NCBI GenBank assembly: GCA_963989385.1 | Contig: OZ022499.1 | Span: 53,557,757-53,621,756, forward strand | Reading direction: 5' to 3' | From: Ctena decussata | Taxonomy: Eukaryota; Mollusca; Bivalvia; Lucinida; Lucinidae | DNA: 64,000 nt | In this document: positions 11,505-23,391 of the stretch, in pieces | Layout: each line of letters starts with the position of its first letter | How positions within the stretch are numbered: position 1 is the stretch's first letter | Program-made: the position numbers and the translations under genes | Notes under the pieces: model-generated | What the model was told of the DNA's origin: nothing | The model's database searches: none | What the model saw: the letters and a program-made list of their open reading frames with translations, nothing else

Positions 11505-12176
11505 ATAGAGGATCTTACATGAGTGCTCATGTATTATTGAATTTATTAAACGAGTTGGGGAAAAAGATAAGATGCGAGGCTTGCCGAGCATCTTATCGGT
11601 TTTCCCCAACGAGTTTTATAAATTCAATAATACAGGAGCACGAATGCAAGATTCTGTTTATCATATGACACTTATCTAAAATCGCATTTTATAAGCAAAT
11701 TTTGCACTAAAACGTCACGATTTTATCATTAGAAAAGGCGACGTTTTATGGACGTCAACGCATAACGTTACGACGAAATTTGCATATTTAATCCACTAGT
11801 GGATTATCGTTTTTAATGCATGGCTTTATTACACTCTAAGATGCGACGTCATATGATAAATACATTTATCATGTGACGTCGCATCTGAGATGAGAGTGTT
11901 ATAAAGCCATGTGAGTTAAAACGATAATCAACTAGTGAATTAAACTCGCAAATCACGTCGTAACCTAATGCGTTGACGTCCATAAAAACGTCGCGTTTTC
12001 TAATGGCGAAATCCTTTTGTTTTAGTGTAAAATTTGCTAGTAAAATGCGATTTTAGTGTCATTTGATAAATAGAATCTTGCATTTGTGCTCCTTTATAAT
12101 TGTATTTATTAAAGTCGTTGGGGATAACCGATAAGATACTCGGCATAGCCTCGATTCTTATCTTTTTCCCCAACTC
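11505..12176. mobile_element. H4 long palindromic element, complete
   Basis: Two ~310 bp arms face each other about a centre near 11860 (ATGCGACGTCATATGATAAA / TTTATCATGTGACGTCGCAT). The left arm begins with a complete smaller hairpin, H4a. The right arm ends with the matching half of that hairpin and is truncated in TA-rich DNA at about 12176. A left-half copy lies at 35505-35861, so the element is dispersed. Non-coding. It could be called a foldback-type or long-TIR MITE; the superfamily is not assigned. Confidence 0.85.
11523..11641. repeat. Hairpin H4a within the H4 element
   Basis: Arms of ~52 bp (11523-11574 and 11588-11641) with the cores AACGAGTTGGGGAAAA and GATAAGATGC. The apex is GAGGCTTGCCGA. 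The same hairpin occurs in the half-copy at 35520-35641, where the apex has changed to GAGGCTATGGCGT. Confidence 0.88.
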
Positions 12177-12889
12177 TCTATATATATATACAACTCGAAC
12201 AGCAATATTATATTTTGTCTGTCTATTTGCAGAAGCTTTTTATTTTTAATCTCACGATGGAAATGGATTTTGGCGTAGAGAGAATGGTTGATCGGGATAT
12301 CGGCGAAGGTATATACACTTCTACGAGAGATGATAAAAAATCTCGGCCCAAGATACTTCTAGTGGATCTGCGCATGTATCCTTAACATGAAATTAATTAG
12401 TGGTCACTCACAACCTTCCTGTGACAGCTTCAAAAATTTCTGGCGACATGTTTCTGTCATACAGGGCTTCAAACGCAAGAGAGGTGGCCTATTTCTAAAG
12501 TTACATTTAAAACTGTTAGTCTTGTATTACTTTGAAATATCATTCCTCAAATTCTACAGGATTTGAATATTTCTTGTTGTAATACATGCAATTTAAAATA
12601 TAATAATATGCCAATGGCTTTATGGAACTGTAAATTATTTTGACATCTGTCAGCTCTATCGTAAAAGTAAAAAGTATGCAAAGACCAGGAACCGAAACAA
12701 TCAAAATCCAAATCCAGCCCTCAAACCATAGTTGGAAACAACTAAGATTACAAATAATCAAGATACAGAGAACATATGGCCAACCGAGTGAGCAGCTTGT
12801 TCCCAAAAGGTGGCCACTCAGCAACCCAAACCGAACCAAAAATAATAAGAACATACATAAGGTAAAACATCACAGAAACTCTGACACCA
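12177..12889. other. No supported gene; short (TA)n tract
   Basis: Starts with a TA run (12177-12190). An ATG at 12257 opens 42 codons that faintly resemble a LINE ORF1 segment, but this is too short to call. Otherwise unremarkable. Confidence 0.5.
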
Positions 12890-13330
12890 AAAACAGGCAA
12901 CAGAGAACCACAACAGAACTACCGCCTTGGAACGGTCAGTAATGAATTACTGGGGGGCTTAAATCGATTTTACAGGCCCAACCTCACCCTCAGTTTCTGA
13001 AGTGGTACAAAACATTTAGTTGGTTGTTCGGTTCGCATGATAACCCTCTAACTCGTCAATGAATCATCACGGTAAACACATAAATCAAATTTCAACACCA
13101 TGAAGAAGCAAAGACGAGGACTCAACAGATACAACGGGCCGTCTGACAGGTGGAGATCCCTGTCCTGCCAAACAACCCCACTGGAAATCTGAAGCAAAAG
13201 AAGGTCACCAGTTGAGCCCCGGTGGACCAAGCAACAGACAAAAAGGCTCCGGTCCCAACCAACTAAAATATATAGCTTTAGGTCGGGGCCATCATAGAGT
13301 CTGACGACCGATCCCCCGGTGTGCAATTAA
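12890..13330 (+). repeat. Interspersed repeat E, copy 2
   Basis: Shares ACCACAACAGA, CGCCTTGGAACGGTCAG and the GGGGGCTTAAA/CGGTTTTA block with repeat E copies at 2480 and 35318. It extends further to the right (CCTGTCCTGCCAAACAACCC, GAGCCCCGGTGGACC), which may represent a longer version of the element. The 92-100 codon frames here have no domain. Confidence 0.5.
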
Positions 13331-14007
13331 AGAGTGCAGCAAAGTTATCAACCGTGATTGGGTTAATCACTAAGCATGCAGACTGTCGCATAACATTTAA
13401 ATTATAGCCAATACGTTTGTGACGTATTATTATTATTATTGTTACAACATTGAAATTCAGAGACCCATGTCTTATTTTCGTGTTTGTTGACAACACTGCT
13501 TGTTTTCGCTCACAATGCATTGGCAACATTGCGAGAAAAATCAAGCAATGTTGACACACAAATAAAATGGACATCTTACATAACTTTCCTCATAAAGAGT
13601 TAAAAGATGTTCACTCCTGTGCACAAACAGCGTGCTACTCCACTTGTGCACCATCTGTAGAACCTCTCTAACAGACGCTTCCTTACAAGTAAATATTTGC
13701 TTTTAATTCCGAAATAAAACACATTTAGGTTTGCATAAATCAACACTGACAGGGATACAAGGGATACAGTAGGACATATACTTGCAAAAACAATTGCAAA
13801 ATGCTTGACCCTGCTAAAGCTATGGTCGGTCAAAGAGTAATACAGTGCACTCACGGGGGTAGCTATTAAATGTGAAGTGTCGTCCGACTGATATTAAAAT
13901 AAAATCCGAAACTTGATGAGTATTGATCTGACGAATGGCTGTTTAACTTCAGTAACTCAAGTCATGATCATGCCTTGTATTTACAAAATTTAAGAATCAG
14001 AATAGAG
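13331..14007. other. No gene seen; (ATT)n tract
   Basis: Contains an ATT run at about 13427-13442. Frames of 84-98 codons have no recognisable content. Confidence 0.55.
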
Positions 14008-14178
14008 GCTTCGCCCAGTCTGATCAGAGTATTCGCTGGCCTCACGGAGGTAACTTAGACTCTTAGCTGCCCATATAGCGCTTAGCGAAGAGTCTGATCG
14101 GACTGGGCGGTTTACTAGGCTGATCTGAGTCTGCGCTAGGCGCATAACCTCTTTGTTGGTTCTCTCGTGTCGTTGCCT
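14008..14178. mobile_element. Family B palindromic MITE, copy 5 (5' truncated)
   Basis: The left third is missing: the match begins at CGCCCAGTCTGATCAGAG. The right end (CTTTGTTGGTTCTCTCGTGT, then CGTTGCCT) is diverged. One of the older copies. Confidence 0.8.
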
Positions 14179-15628
14179 AATTATTAACATTTACATTCGG
14201 ATATATGTCTTGCTCTGCCATTCCGAGAACAGACAGGCCTCTTTATTCCTATAGTGGGCCTAAATAGATTATTTTCATGTGTCAATACGGACAAGTGTGT
14301 GAAATGTCAAGTGTCTAAAGCAAATCCGAAAGTATGACTTACAACATAATAAGTAGTCTATCATAGCTAAATCGTGTAATTTTGATGTTCTCAGGGACCT
14401 TGATAATTGATTTTATAGTGGCTAGACGCTTCTTTTACAAGACAAGTCTATGATTTTGCATATAAGTAGACAGCGGGTGACCTAGAATTGTATGCTAATC
14501 GAGCAGGGTGATTACAAGTAAAAACCACTACATTTTACTCAGCTCAACTCTTCACACATCATGAAGTGAAAAATCAACGCGAGTACAGTATGGCAACTTT
14601 AAGCGGTGAGCTACATTTGTTCTTTGTTTTCTTCCTTCGTCTTTTCTGTGTTTCTTCTTCTCCGTTTTTTATTTGCCGTTTCATCTTTTCTTAAGTTAAA
14701 GTGGTTAAAGTCCGACCTTGTAAGTCATATAAACATCGACAATTCCGAGATATTTAAATATAATCCTGCAAAAGCATACGATGTTAAGTTTCATCGAAAA
14801 AGATTCAGTCCAGATTCTACTGAAATATCTTCCTCCCTTTTTTTTTTTTTTTTTGTAAATTCATTAAACTGCTTGACATGTCATATCAGGCCAACGTTGA
14901 AATAGGTCAGATCTGGCTGAGGATGAAATAATGCGGAGTCTAGCGACGTATCACAGCATAAATAGAATAAAACCCTTGACCTTGGACAAGATCAAACCCA
15001 AAGTCCTAGGATTATATCCAGAGCGGTTACCCTTTGGCGTCGTAACACACAGTAATATTAAACGTAATTAAGAGATACTTACAATCATATGTGTAGCAAT
15101 GTAGATCTCTGCTTCCCTTATTTTCCCCCATTAGAGTATGCAAACTTAGAAACGTATGGTTATTTAGATTTAGGATCTTTACAGTTTTGTGACAGATAAA
15201 GTCTTTATAGAAACAGGATATTTACTTCGCATGCATGAGAAATTATTCTGCAGATGGACAGAAAACACAAACTGACTTCTAGTTTCAATCAAAATGGTAT
15301 TTGAGTGCTCCTTTATTATAGATACATCGTTTAGAATGCCAAATATGGAAAAATTGGAGGGCTAAAAACCATTCTGTTGCTATTTCAAACTCATAATGCA
15401 GATATTGCATGACAGTATGCTCAATTTAAATAATATTCCCAGCCGTTTCATGTCTGAAATTAATGACCCATTTCTAGGATCTAACGGTTTAAACTGCAGT
15501 TAGTGCCGTATCTGGAATGTTTTAACATTGTTTCGTTTAAGAAATAAATGTCATTGTAAAATTAAATCACATGATGGGAAGAGTGACGTTTGCAGTTTGT
15601 AGCCAGTAACGACATCATAGCTTATAAA
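14179..15628. other. No gene seen; T-rich tract
   Basis: The largest frame (99 codons, 14606-14905) begins hydrophobic (Ser/Phe/Leu-rich, which could mimic a signal peptide) but then runs through a poly-T tract at about 14828-14853. I do not treat it as coding. Confidence 0.5.
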
Positions 15629-15854
15629 TACCGTAAAATTATGGAAAAAATATTGGGACAGGTAGGTCTGAGCAAACAGTGCAAACCCAGATCAGACTGC
15701 TCCCAACGGAGCAGTCTGATCAGGATTTACACTGTTTGTCACTCCATGCGCTTCTTTTGGACTCATTACTGCATAGTAAAATTAAACTGTTTTACTTTTA
15801 CAACAGTTACGGTAATTATTTTTCAGTGTCCCAATTTTTAGAATTTGTACGGTA
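15629..15854. mobile_element. Family K MITE, copy 1
   Basis: A ~222 bp element flanked by TA with ends CCGTAAAATT...TTGGGACA. The right end, read inward, is CCGTACAAATTCTAAAAATT, then GGGACA. The interior carries a hairpin whose arms read ACCCAGATCAGACTGCTCC and GGAGCAGTCTGATCAGGAT. TA flanks and short TIRs suggest mobilisation by a Tc1/mariner-type transposase. Other copies are at 28314, 51270 and 63944. Confidence 0.75.
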
Positions 15855-16163
15855 ATTCAGTTGAAATGCTTTGGTGGTTGGACTAAGTGATAGGAAACAG
15901 AAATAACACTGAAGCTGCCAAGAAGAAGGCAAAATCACAAAGCCATCCCAATCAAAGTGTACCTATACACTTCTATGTTTCTTCCACTATTTACAACGGG
16001 AAGAATTTTTGTGACTTCCTGTTTGCTTATCTGGATGACGAAGCTCTTCAAAAAGAAAAAAAGAAAAAGAAAAAATAAATAAATAAAAAAGGAGTCTAAC
16101 CCTTTAAGAGATGACCATCATTAAAAGGGAGGCAAATTAGCAATGGTTTAGGAAATGACTTTA
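15855..16163. other. No gene seen; A-rich tract
   Basis: A/G-rich tract at about 16050-16092. No other signal. Confidence 0.55.
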
Positions 16164-16527
16164 TATATACTGAAAGGATTTAAAAACTTCCACTTTTTAT
16201 TGCTGGCTGCTGATCTGTTTACTCATGACAGTGTTGACTATTTAACGACAAAATGCTTGAAACTTATCAAATTTAAAGACTACGCAGTTTATTTGTATCA
16301 TTTACCTAAATGACGTCAGTAAAAGCGCGTTACGTCACTGAAGTGCATAAGGCGATGCCGGCGTTATCTTATGCAACACTCTTTCGACCACTTCTTACTG
16401 TCTTAATATTGTGATGTCATCAACGTTGATTTGCAAGTATCACTGCGGATGATGCTGTCGCGCAAAGCCTATTACCGAGACGGCGGCAACGTTAGTTAAC
16501 GTCATGTCCTCTGGTTTTCAATCTTGT

Positions 16528-18295
16528 TTAAGGTGAGGTGGGAGTAATTCAGCGCCGCCGTGCGGCAGTTTTTGTCGCAATGTTACGTAATGACGTCAAA
16601 CGTTCCGTCTGAGAAAAACAAGATGGCGTCAACATTGTCCGCTTCTTTGATCACATGTACTACATGGTCTGATTACAAAATGCAAAGAGGCTGAGCACTT
16701 GGTAAAATTAAAAGGAAATAGAAAGTGTCGTAGAGAAGAAACTGCAAAAAATATAGCTAGTTAGTAGTTACTACAAGCGGGAAAGTTTTTCTCTGGCGGT
16801 TTCTCATCAGTTTGTTAGATGGAGTTCGCAACTGCTGTTGCAATAATTTTATTACAAATTTTATACGATACCGCCTTATGAAACTGAAATGAGAAGTCAG
16901 ATCACTGCCTACACTTCCACCACGCATTTTAGATTTCCGCCTCCAGCAGTTCTCGAATCCGAAACCGCTAGATCAGCAGACCAGCGCTTAACCTGCTGAA
17001 CTACCGGGGCTCCTCGGGTGTTATCAGATAGATCGGGATGGAGGGATGGGTGATTGGTGGATGGAGATTTTACGTCCTTTTTAACAGTAATTCAGTCGTA
17101 TCAGGACCATGGTAATGTGATAATGAAATGCTGTGTGCAATGGGGTGTTATCGTTATCATACCACCCACACTTAAAATACTAATCAGTTAGAATTAGGCC
17201 ACATTGCAGTGATATTAAAAATTCTTAGACTGTCCCTAGCGTTTGAACAACACCAGGCAGCCGTATCAACGTCGATGCAATATCAGCAGGACCTTTTATC
17301 AACGTTGATATTTCAACGCTCTTTTCTGTCAATAAGCTAAAAGAAATGTGGAGTTTCTGTTTTCTTGCCTTTCTTTCATTTTTCTGTCTTTCATTTCTTC
17401 ATTTTTTTTTCAAGTGTATAGCAAAGAATCGATTCATTGAATCTTCTAGACGCTAAGTGAATTCAAGCTGCATTTTCACAGTAATTTTCAGAGAGAGAGA
17501 GAGAGTCGCCAAGGTCCAGTCGCAGTGCGGAATATTATAGGTTCCTGTACTGGAAAACTTGACTCGCTTACACTGTACAAACGACAAGGGACAAGGGAAC
17601 TGTTCAAATGTCATAACACGTGGACGCCTACTTTCCTTCAGAGAGTTTGTTAACTAAAGTGCCCGTAAATAGTATGGAGGGGCATGGCAATGTTTTCGAT
17701 TCCTTGTTTTGTCATTATTAAAGAAATGTTAGCCAAGACGGCTAATGCACTGAGAGAAAATATACTACATCCGCTTTCCCGGGGGTGACAATCATGAGTG
17801 ACGAACGTCCTAGACAAATTTTGCCGGGATTCTACAATAAGCGACGGTTGATACGTGGCGCGAAAAGTTAAGTAACGTTAACGTCACCATGCGCGACGTC
17901 AACATTTCAGTCTAAAGAGACAGCACGCTGGGCATTTTATGCACTTTAGCTCAAAAGTTAAGTCGGCGACCCACTATTTTTATTGCTTTAATGTAAACTT
18001 CTATCATTTGGCCATACTGTGTTAGTTTTTTGAGAAAAAAATGTGTTTTGTTTTCTGAGAATGAAGTTTTTTATCCAAGAGAGACGTACAAAAAAGGACG
18101 TTTTCCATAGAACGCCATTATAACGTCGTGTCGAAAATGAGGAAAAATTGACGTTTTCGAGGTCAGATATCTTGAAAACGAAAACGGCGACACCCCCTTT
18201 TTATTACATTTTCTGAAAGAGGAGCTAAAAATGTACAATATACGGAAGTATGAATAAAATCATGTGTTTTGTCAATTACTCCCACCTCACCTTAA
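16528..18295. mobile_element. 1.76 kb TTAA-flanked TIR element (piggyBac-like?)
   Basis: The ends are TTAAGGTGAGGTGGGAGTAA at the left and the exact inverse at the right (TIR through 16549 and from 18274), each starting in TTAA. TTAA is the hallmark target of piggyBac-family transposases, so a non-autonomous piggyBac-type element is my reading. The interior is non-coding and contains a SINE-derived insertion, a GA tract (17491-17506) and many ACGT-containing sites. No DDD transposase is visible. Confidence 0.6.
16900..17165 (-). repeat. SINE family S, permuted or dimeric copy
   Basis: On the minus strand a family S tail (GCACACAGC, CCTGATACGACTGAATTACT, GTTAAAAAGGACGTAAAATC) comes first and a full tRNA-like head follows (GTAGTTCAGCAGGTTAAGCG, B box GGATTCGAGAACTG). 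The order tail-head means two adjoining copies or a rearranged dimer. It lies inside the TTAA element. Confidence 0.7.
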
Positions 18296-18762
18296 GTGCT
18301 TTTTTGACGGTCTTTTTAGCTTCCTGTAAACAGTGCACGTCGTCTGAGATTGTAAATTGCCGTCATTAACGCATAAAATTGTACCGCGACGTCACTTTTG
18401 AAATTTCAGCATTTATCTGGCCCAAAACTCTGCGCCTGTTTGCAATATTTAGGCGCGGTAGGCTAAATAAAGCCACTGACCGAGTCCAAAATTTTAAAAA
18501 TCAATTTGATATTGTAAGAAAGATGTTTCATCAGAAAACTGTATACATGAAGCTATTCATCATTATGTAAGCGGTACTAAGAACACGAGGAGCACGTGCT
18601 TGATCCTGACCGATTCAGTTGAACGATTTCAAATTCCGTATATTGATAGAATCAGGTATAACAAAATATATATGCTGTTAAATTTTGGTGGGCAAAGCTG
18701 CATTCATTTTTGAAATATTCAAAATTAATGGGTGGAAGTTTTTAAATCCTTTCAGTATATAA

Positions 18763-19285
18763 GCATTTTGATTAATGTCAAATCCTGTTACTTATGGAAT
18801 TGTATTGTAGTATATGTATGTAATTTAAACTTAATAAAATATCGTTTAAACCAAAATATCAGTGGTGCTTACCCTAAAAGTGTACCCATTCACTAGAGAC
18901 AGAAAGAAGAAAACGTGAAACCTAAAACGACATAACAAAACAGCTAGATGGCTGACATGCGTTATATATTTATATATAGACAGATTCATGTTGAAATGAA
19001 AAGTTAGATTCAAATGGAAAGAATCTTTAAACTCGTGTTAAAGCAATGTACACAACCAGAATTTTCAGTTTAATCTATTTTCCATTAATGACTTCCGCGT
19101 TTTCTCTACCATGTAACTTTTGGCGCTGATTTACAATGGCCCATTTATATGCCGACCAAACTACAAATCCTGATTTCCCAACCAATGTGAAAACTTTGTC
19201 TGCGAGGAAGAAAATACCATTGACAATATTGGTAATTTTGTTTCATCATAATGTGTAGCTAATCCATTATATACGGTTCACAAAA
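18763..19285. other. No gene seen
   Basis: AT-rich spacer. An AATAAAA-rich end near 18833 could be the tail of an old retroelement but is not diagnostic. Confidence 0.5.
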
Positions 19286-19943
19286 AGTAGGGGATATTCA
19301 GGTTTGAAACATTGTAGCATATACAACAAATGTGATATCCATATGAACGCATAGTATCGATAAGATAAACATCCGTTAAGACACTTTTCATGAAAGTTTG
19401 GACGATATTTCCTGTCACGTGATCTGCATACAGTTAGTTTCAGACAGGGGGTAAGGACAAAAATGTGGTAAATTCGGACAAAAATTTTCAACTAGGCTAA
19501 CTTTTCAATGCACTTTTAAGTTTTGTATGCTAAAAGATTTTTTTCTTCTTCAAAACGGTCATTTTGGGAAGAAAACCAGAAAACAAAAATCGTACAGGTA
19601 CATCGAGCCACCGAAAAATTAACACGTTTATGGCTTGCACTCTTTATTTTTATGAAACAGCGCGTAAAAGCAATTTTCAGCTTGTTAAATGAATCAAAAC
19701 GAGTGTTTTTGTGTAAATTTTGTAATCTGAAAAGGATCTGTTTTTGTAGCAGATTCGTGTGAAAATTGGGTGTCGGCCCCCTGTCTAAAACGAATTACAC
19801 GCAGATCACATGACAGGATATATCATCAAAATTGTAATGCAAAATATTTAATCGAATATGTTTCTGATTGACACTTGCCGTTTCAGATGGATTTGATATG
19901 TTTTCTAATTTATACAATTTTTAATATCTTAATATCCCCTACT
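19286..19943. mobile_element. 658 bp long-TIR element
   Basis: Ends AGTAGGGGATATT and AATATCCCCTACT. Inverted similarity continues ~190 bp inward, best preserved at TCCTGTCACGTGATCTGCAT versus the inverse of ATGCAGATCACATGACAGGA-like sequence at 19803-19818, and at TCAGACAGGGGG versus CCCCCTGTCT. The central ~270 bp is unpaired. The 74- and 79-codon frames inside have no transposase motif. Non-autonomous DNA element of unassigned superfamily. Confidence 0.75.
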
Positions 19944-20355
19944 CGTTCATGGTATGAGATTGTTATCGATTATAATTATGAACTTGCCATTTATTAAAAG
20001 AAGAATATTGTATTTGTATTACCAATATATTGTTCTTTGAAATAAAGACTCAACTTTGTTGAAATACATTCATTATATGTTAGATGTATTTGCCGTATAG
20101 GGCCAAACTTTTGCGACAGACATAACTCAGAAGGAATGGCCGAGATATGAGAGAGCAGTTTATATCACATCTTTTGGATCAATAATGAATGACGAACGGA
20201 TATGTATACTTATTATACTAACATCTTTAATCTAATAAAAAGACATGCAGCCTTCTAGGACCTTCTTGACGAGATGAAATCAATAACAGAATACCTGTTT
20301 CAAAAAAGGACGTCTTTCTGTTATATACTTCATGATTTAATGCAACGTTTAGGAC
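19944..20355. other. No gene seen
   Basis: AT-rich spacer without recognisable features. Confidence 0.5.
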
Positions 20356-21280
20356 TACGAGGGGTGATCATTAAATAATTGAAACTAACATTTATTTCAT
20401 TGGCTGTGTATAAAATCAGTATTCCAGATATATAAAACCTAAGAAGCAAGCATATGACGTATAATTAAGTTCTAAAATACTTTTTAGGAATTGCGTTGCC
20501 ATGGCAACGATTCCTTAAACTTATAACGGTTTAGTCTCTAAATTTTTGCATATTTCCATGTATATTTGCTGCTGATAAGTACCAAAGAATGGATAAAGGT
20601 TTGTAATGGTGTGATTGCTTGATGCAAGTTTCAGATACCAAAAGAAATATATACTTATTCATGACTTGCACTTAAACCTGCCAGACATACAGACCGTGAA
20701 AGACTTTTGATCGAGCAAAATTGACGTTTTTTTCGCCGATTTTAAGCCGGACGGACCAGAATTGTGACGTCATTGCAATTCAACAAGTAGAGTCTTGGGA
20801 GAATTGTATTGCAGAAAGAACCAAAATTATCCTCTACTTGCTAACCGATTGATCAACTTTCGAATAATACTGGAAATTACGGAATAAAATGTCAAACTCC
20901 CTAAAAATCAATTATTTCACCCCCTGCTTAAGCTTTAATTCATGCCAGATTTCAGAACATTTTCATTAACAATCATTATATGTATGTTTCTGAGGCCAAA
21001 ACCTATCTTTAACGGAAGGTGTTCCTAAATTTTCAATATCTCTTTACATATCGTACATAACGAGCATAATAAAAACACCTCCTTACCAAAATGACGTCGA
21101 AAAAAATCACACGTAATATGACGTCATATGTTGCTGTGGTAACACGTTAAAATTTCAATCTTAAACATGGATTCGAAAGCTCAAAAGACACTCTTTGGTG
21201 GTACCTGAAGAATACTCATTTCTCTATAAAATAAACTAATCTACAAAGGTGTTTCCATTACTTAATGATCAACCCTCGTA
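20356..21280. mobile_element. Non-autonomous mariner-like element
   Basis: The TIRs match at 24 of 28 bases: CGAGGGGTGATCATTAAATA at the left and CGAGGGTTGATCATTAAGTA read inward from the right. Both are flanked by TA (20356-20357, 21279-21280). A TA target and a (TA)CGAGGG terminus are typical of mariner-type elements. At ~921 bp it is shorter than an intact mariner (about 1.3 kb) and no frame encodes a transposase. It contains a small palindrome, TTGCGTTGCCATGGCAACGA (20495-20514). Confidence 0.75.
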
Positions 21281-21558
21281 TAAGGCTTTTATTTTTCAAG
21301 AATACATTTTCAATTTTTCTGCTCTACGTCATGAATCCTTTTCTGGTTTCTACGATATCGATACAATAATCCGAAAAAATGTCGCGAAGCTATGACATCA
21401 TTTTCTAATTTGTTCTTTGAGAAAGCCTGAAAAGCCCCGGCTCAATATGACTAAAATACTGTTGAAATGGTGGTAAAACAAAAAGTCATCCATCCATTCA
21501 TCCATGGATAGGCGGATGTTGAAATGATGAACTAAATAACTTAATCCCTCAGTTCAAA
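21281..21558. other. No gene seen
   Basis: Unique-looking spacer. Confidence 0.5.
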
Positions 21559-21750
21559 GGAGCCCTGGTAGCTAAGTAGGTAAAGCGCAGGCCTGCTGAT
21601 CTAACGGTTCCGGGATCGAGCTCCGCTCGAGGCGAAATCTTTCCCGACCGTAAACGGAGTTCCACGGCACACAGCCTTTCATTATCAACCTCCAATTGTC
21701 CTGATATGATACTGTTAAAAAGGACTTAAAATCGCAAGTCACCCATCCAT
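21559..21750 (+). repeat. tRNA-derived SINE, family S
   Basis: The 5' head has an A box (GTAGCTAAGTAGGTAAAGCG) and a B box-like block (GGGATCGAGCTCC). The body reads GTAAACGGAGTTCCACGGCA and the tail CCTGATATGATACTGTTAAA, then AAGGAC, ending in CACCCATCCAT. Such SINEs are transcribed by RNA polymerase III and mobilised by LINE proteins. Six further copies occur here in both orientations. Confidence 0.85.
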
Positions 21751-23106
21751 AAGTTCAATGTTTCGGCCTCTTCGGATGGATGGGTGAAATGTATGGAATG
21801 AATAGTGGAAAATTCTGCAGAGATTTATGTCATATTGACAGACATAGTGGAAAACTTTCAGTTACTAAGATTTTGTGAAAAAAAATGATGTCTCAAAATA
21901 GCCATGAAAGGACTACTTTTGTGAGAGGTGGTTTAATAGATTGTCCGTTTGCACTTGTGTACTTCTTGGCTCTCATTGCATCATGTAACTTGTCAAGAAT
22001 TCAAGAATACAGCAATTAAGTTCAAACAAAAATCGCCAACTCAATTGTCTATGAACACAAAGTAGTGCATTAATCTGGCTGCACATTCATAATTGATGTA
22101 ATATTTCCTGATGGAGGAACTCAAATTGTTGCTAATTCTGTCTTTTGAATTGATCATTTTATCTGCTCTAGAAAATTAGGCACAAGTCTTGTTCTGTGAC
22201 CATAAAAGCTAAGATCTCTGTAGTAAAACTCCATCATACTTTTCGTTTACACAGGTATATAGAGGCCTTAAATGCAGTTTGATCTGAGCCTTCACTTGTC
22301 CCGTCAGTCATCTATGCAAACTTTTTATCCTGAAACAATTATATATATTGGGGATGGAGGAGTGGGTTGGGGGAATAGAAGGTATAACTGCTTCCCCTGA
22401 AAATGTACTCATTGATTCACCTTATAGCTTTCTTAGGGTATTGTTATTGACAATCGCTCCAGACATAAAAAACAACAACTTTCATTTGCCTTATAACCGC
22501 ATTACAATAAACCTTTTGTATGTTCCGGTCTGAGCTGTGGCATTATAAATATTATCACGAACAACAAACAACATCGCATTTCAACAGTATATCAAACAAT
22601 AAACCAATCACAGGGGGTAGCCCCCAGACTCTGGTGCACACAACAATACTAATAAACATCTCGTGACAGGAAATAACATTAAAACAAGGATTTTCCATAT
22701 TTCATGTCTAGAACTGATTTACTCAATTCCGTCTGCAGTAATCTATATTGAATAGTACGCTTGGGAATATAAGTTGCTAACTTATATCGATTTATGATAC
22801 GTGAAATTGTTAATAAAATGATGAAATGCACATTTCTTTCCTAAAAGGTTTGCGGTTTAATGTCGGGATCTCCAAAACAATTAGCGAAAATTCTTTTGAA
22901 AAGCAAATACTCCATACCAGTATTTAAGGAAAAAATCTAAACTTACTAAAACTATAAAGGTGTACAGTTCTTTCGCAACATTTTTACCACCCCATGACAG
23001 GAATCAACCAAAAATGGTATGAGCAGCCCCTTTTGATTTGAACTTATTATGTAGAATCTGAGGAAGTTAGTCTTCTGATACACTTTGAAGAGTAAAAATT
23101 TCTTAT
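21751..23106. other. No gene seen
   Basis: 1.36 kb without a supported feature. A 61-codon frame at 22348-22533 has no domain. The segment at 22265-22315 faintly resembles part of family B. Confidence 0.55.
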
Positions 23107-23300
23107 TTTTTTTTTACTGGAACGCGGTATATTGATTGTTTTGGGTTTAACGGCCCTTTGAGACAGTATTTCAGTCTATATCGGGCCGAGGGAGAAAGAG
23201 GAGAAATGATAGACGAGAGAAAAATGTCCAAACAACCCCACCCGCACCTACTTGCCCTACAATGTTCCAATTCAGTAGGACGCCAAGGCACTGAAAGTTA
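23107..23300 (-). repeat. SINE-like repeat J, copy 2
   Basis: On the minus strand it runs GTCCTACTGAATTGGAAC ... GGGGTTGTTTGGACATTTTT ... CTCTCGTC ... ATATAGACTGAAATACTGTC, then TCAAAGGGCCGTTAAACCC. Same order as the copy at 42080. The A-rich stretch at the plus-strand left end fits a SINE tail. Confidence 0.65.
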
Positions 23301-23391
23301 AACACAGCACCATCGCACCACCTGAACACCCCCGGGAACGTGGTATAGATTTTTGATTAAATGAAATCATAGTTTTGATTGAAACTCAAGG

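Larger units (their letters stand above)
16164..18762. mobile_element. 2.6 kb segment bounded by a perfect 30 bp inverted repeat
   Basis: The 30-base sequence at 16164-16193 (core CTGAAAGGATTTAAAAACTT) recurs exactly inverted at 18733-18762. The inverted similarity does not extend inward. No transposase frame lies inside. If this is a transposon, TATA at the ends could be a target duplication. It encloses the TTAA-flanked element at 16528-18295, which would then be a later insertion. Exact 30 bp identity suggests recent activity or selection for pairing. Confidence 0.55.

Noticed and set aside
11505..12176. LTR retrotransposon or assembly-made palindrome
   Set aside because: Arms are inverted, not direct, and differ at many sites. 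A diverged half copy exists at 35505, so it is neither an LTR pair nor a simple assembly artefact.
12257..12385. 42-codon frame starting MEMDFGVERMVD, faintly like a LINE ORF1 segment
   Set aside because: Too short and too weak for a call by eye; no neighbouring LINE motifs.
14606..14905. 99-codon frame with a signal-peptide-like start
   Set aside because: Continues through a poly-T tract (Phe run) and shows no conserved region.
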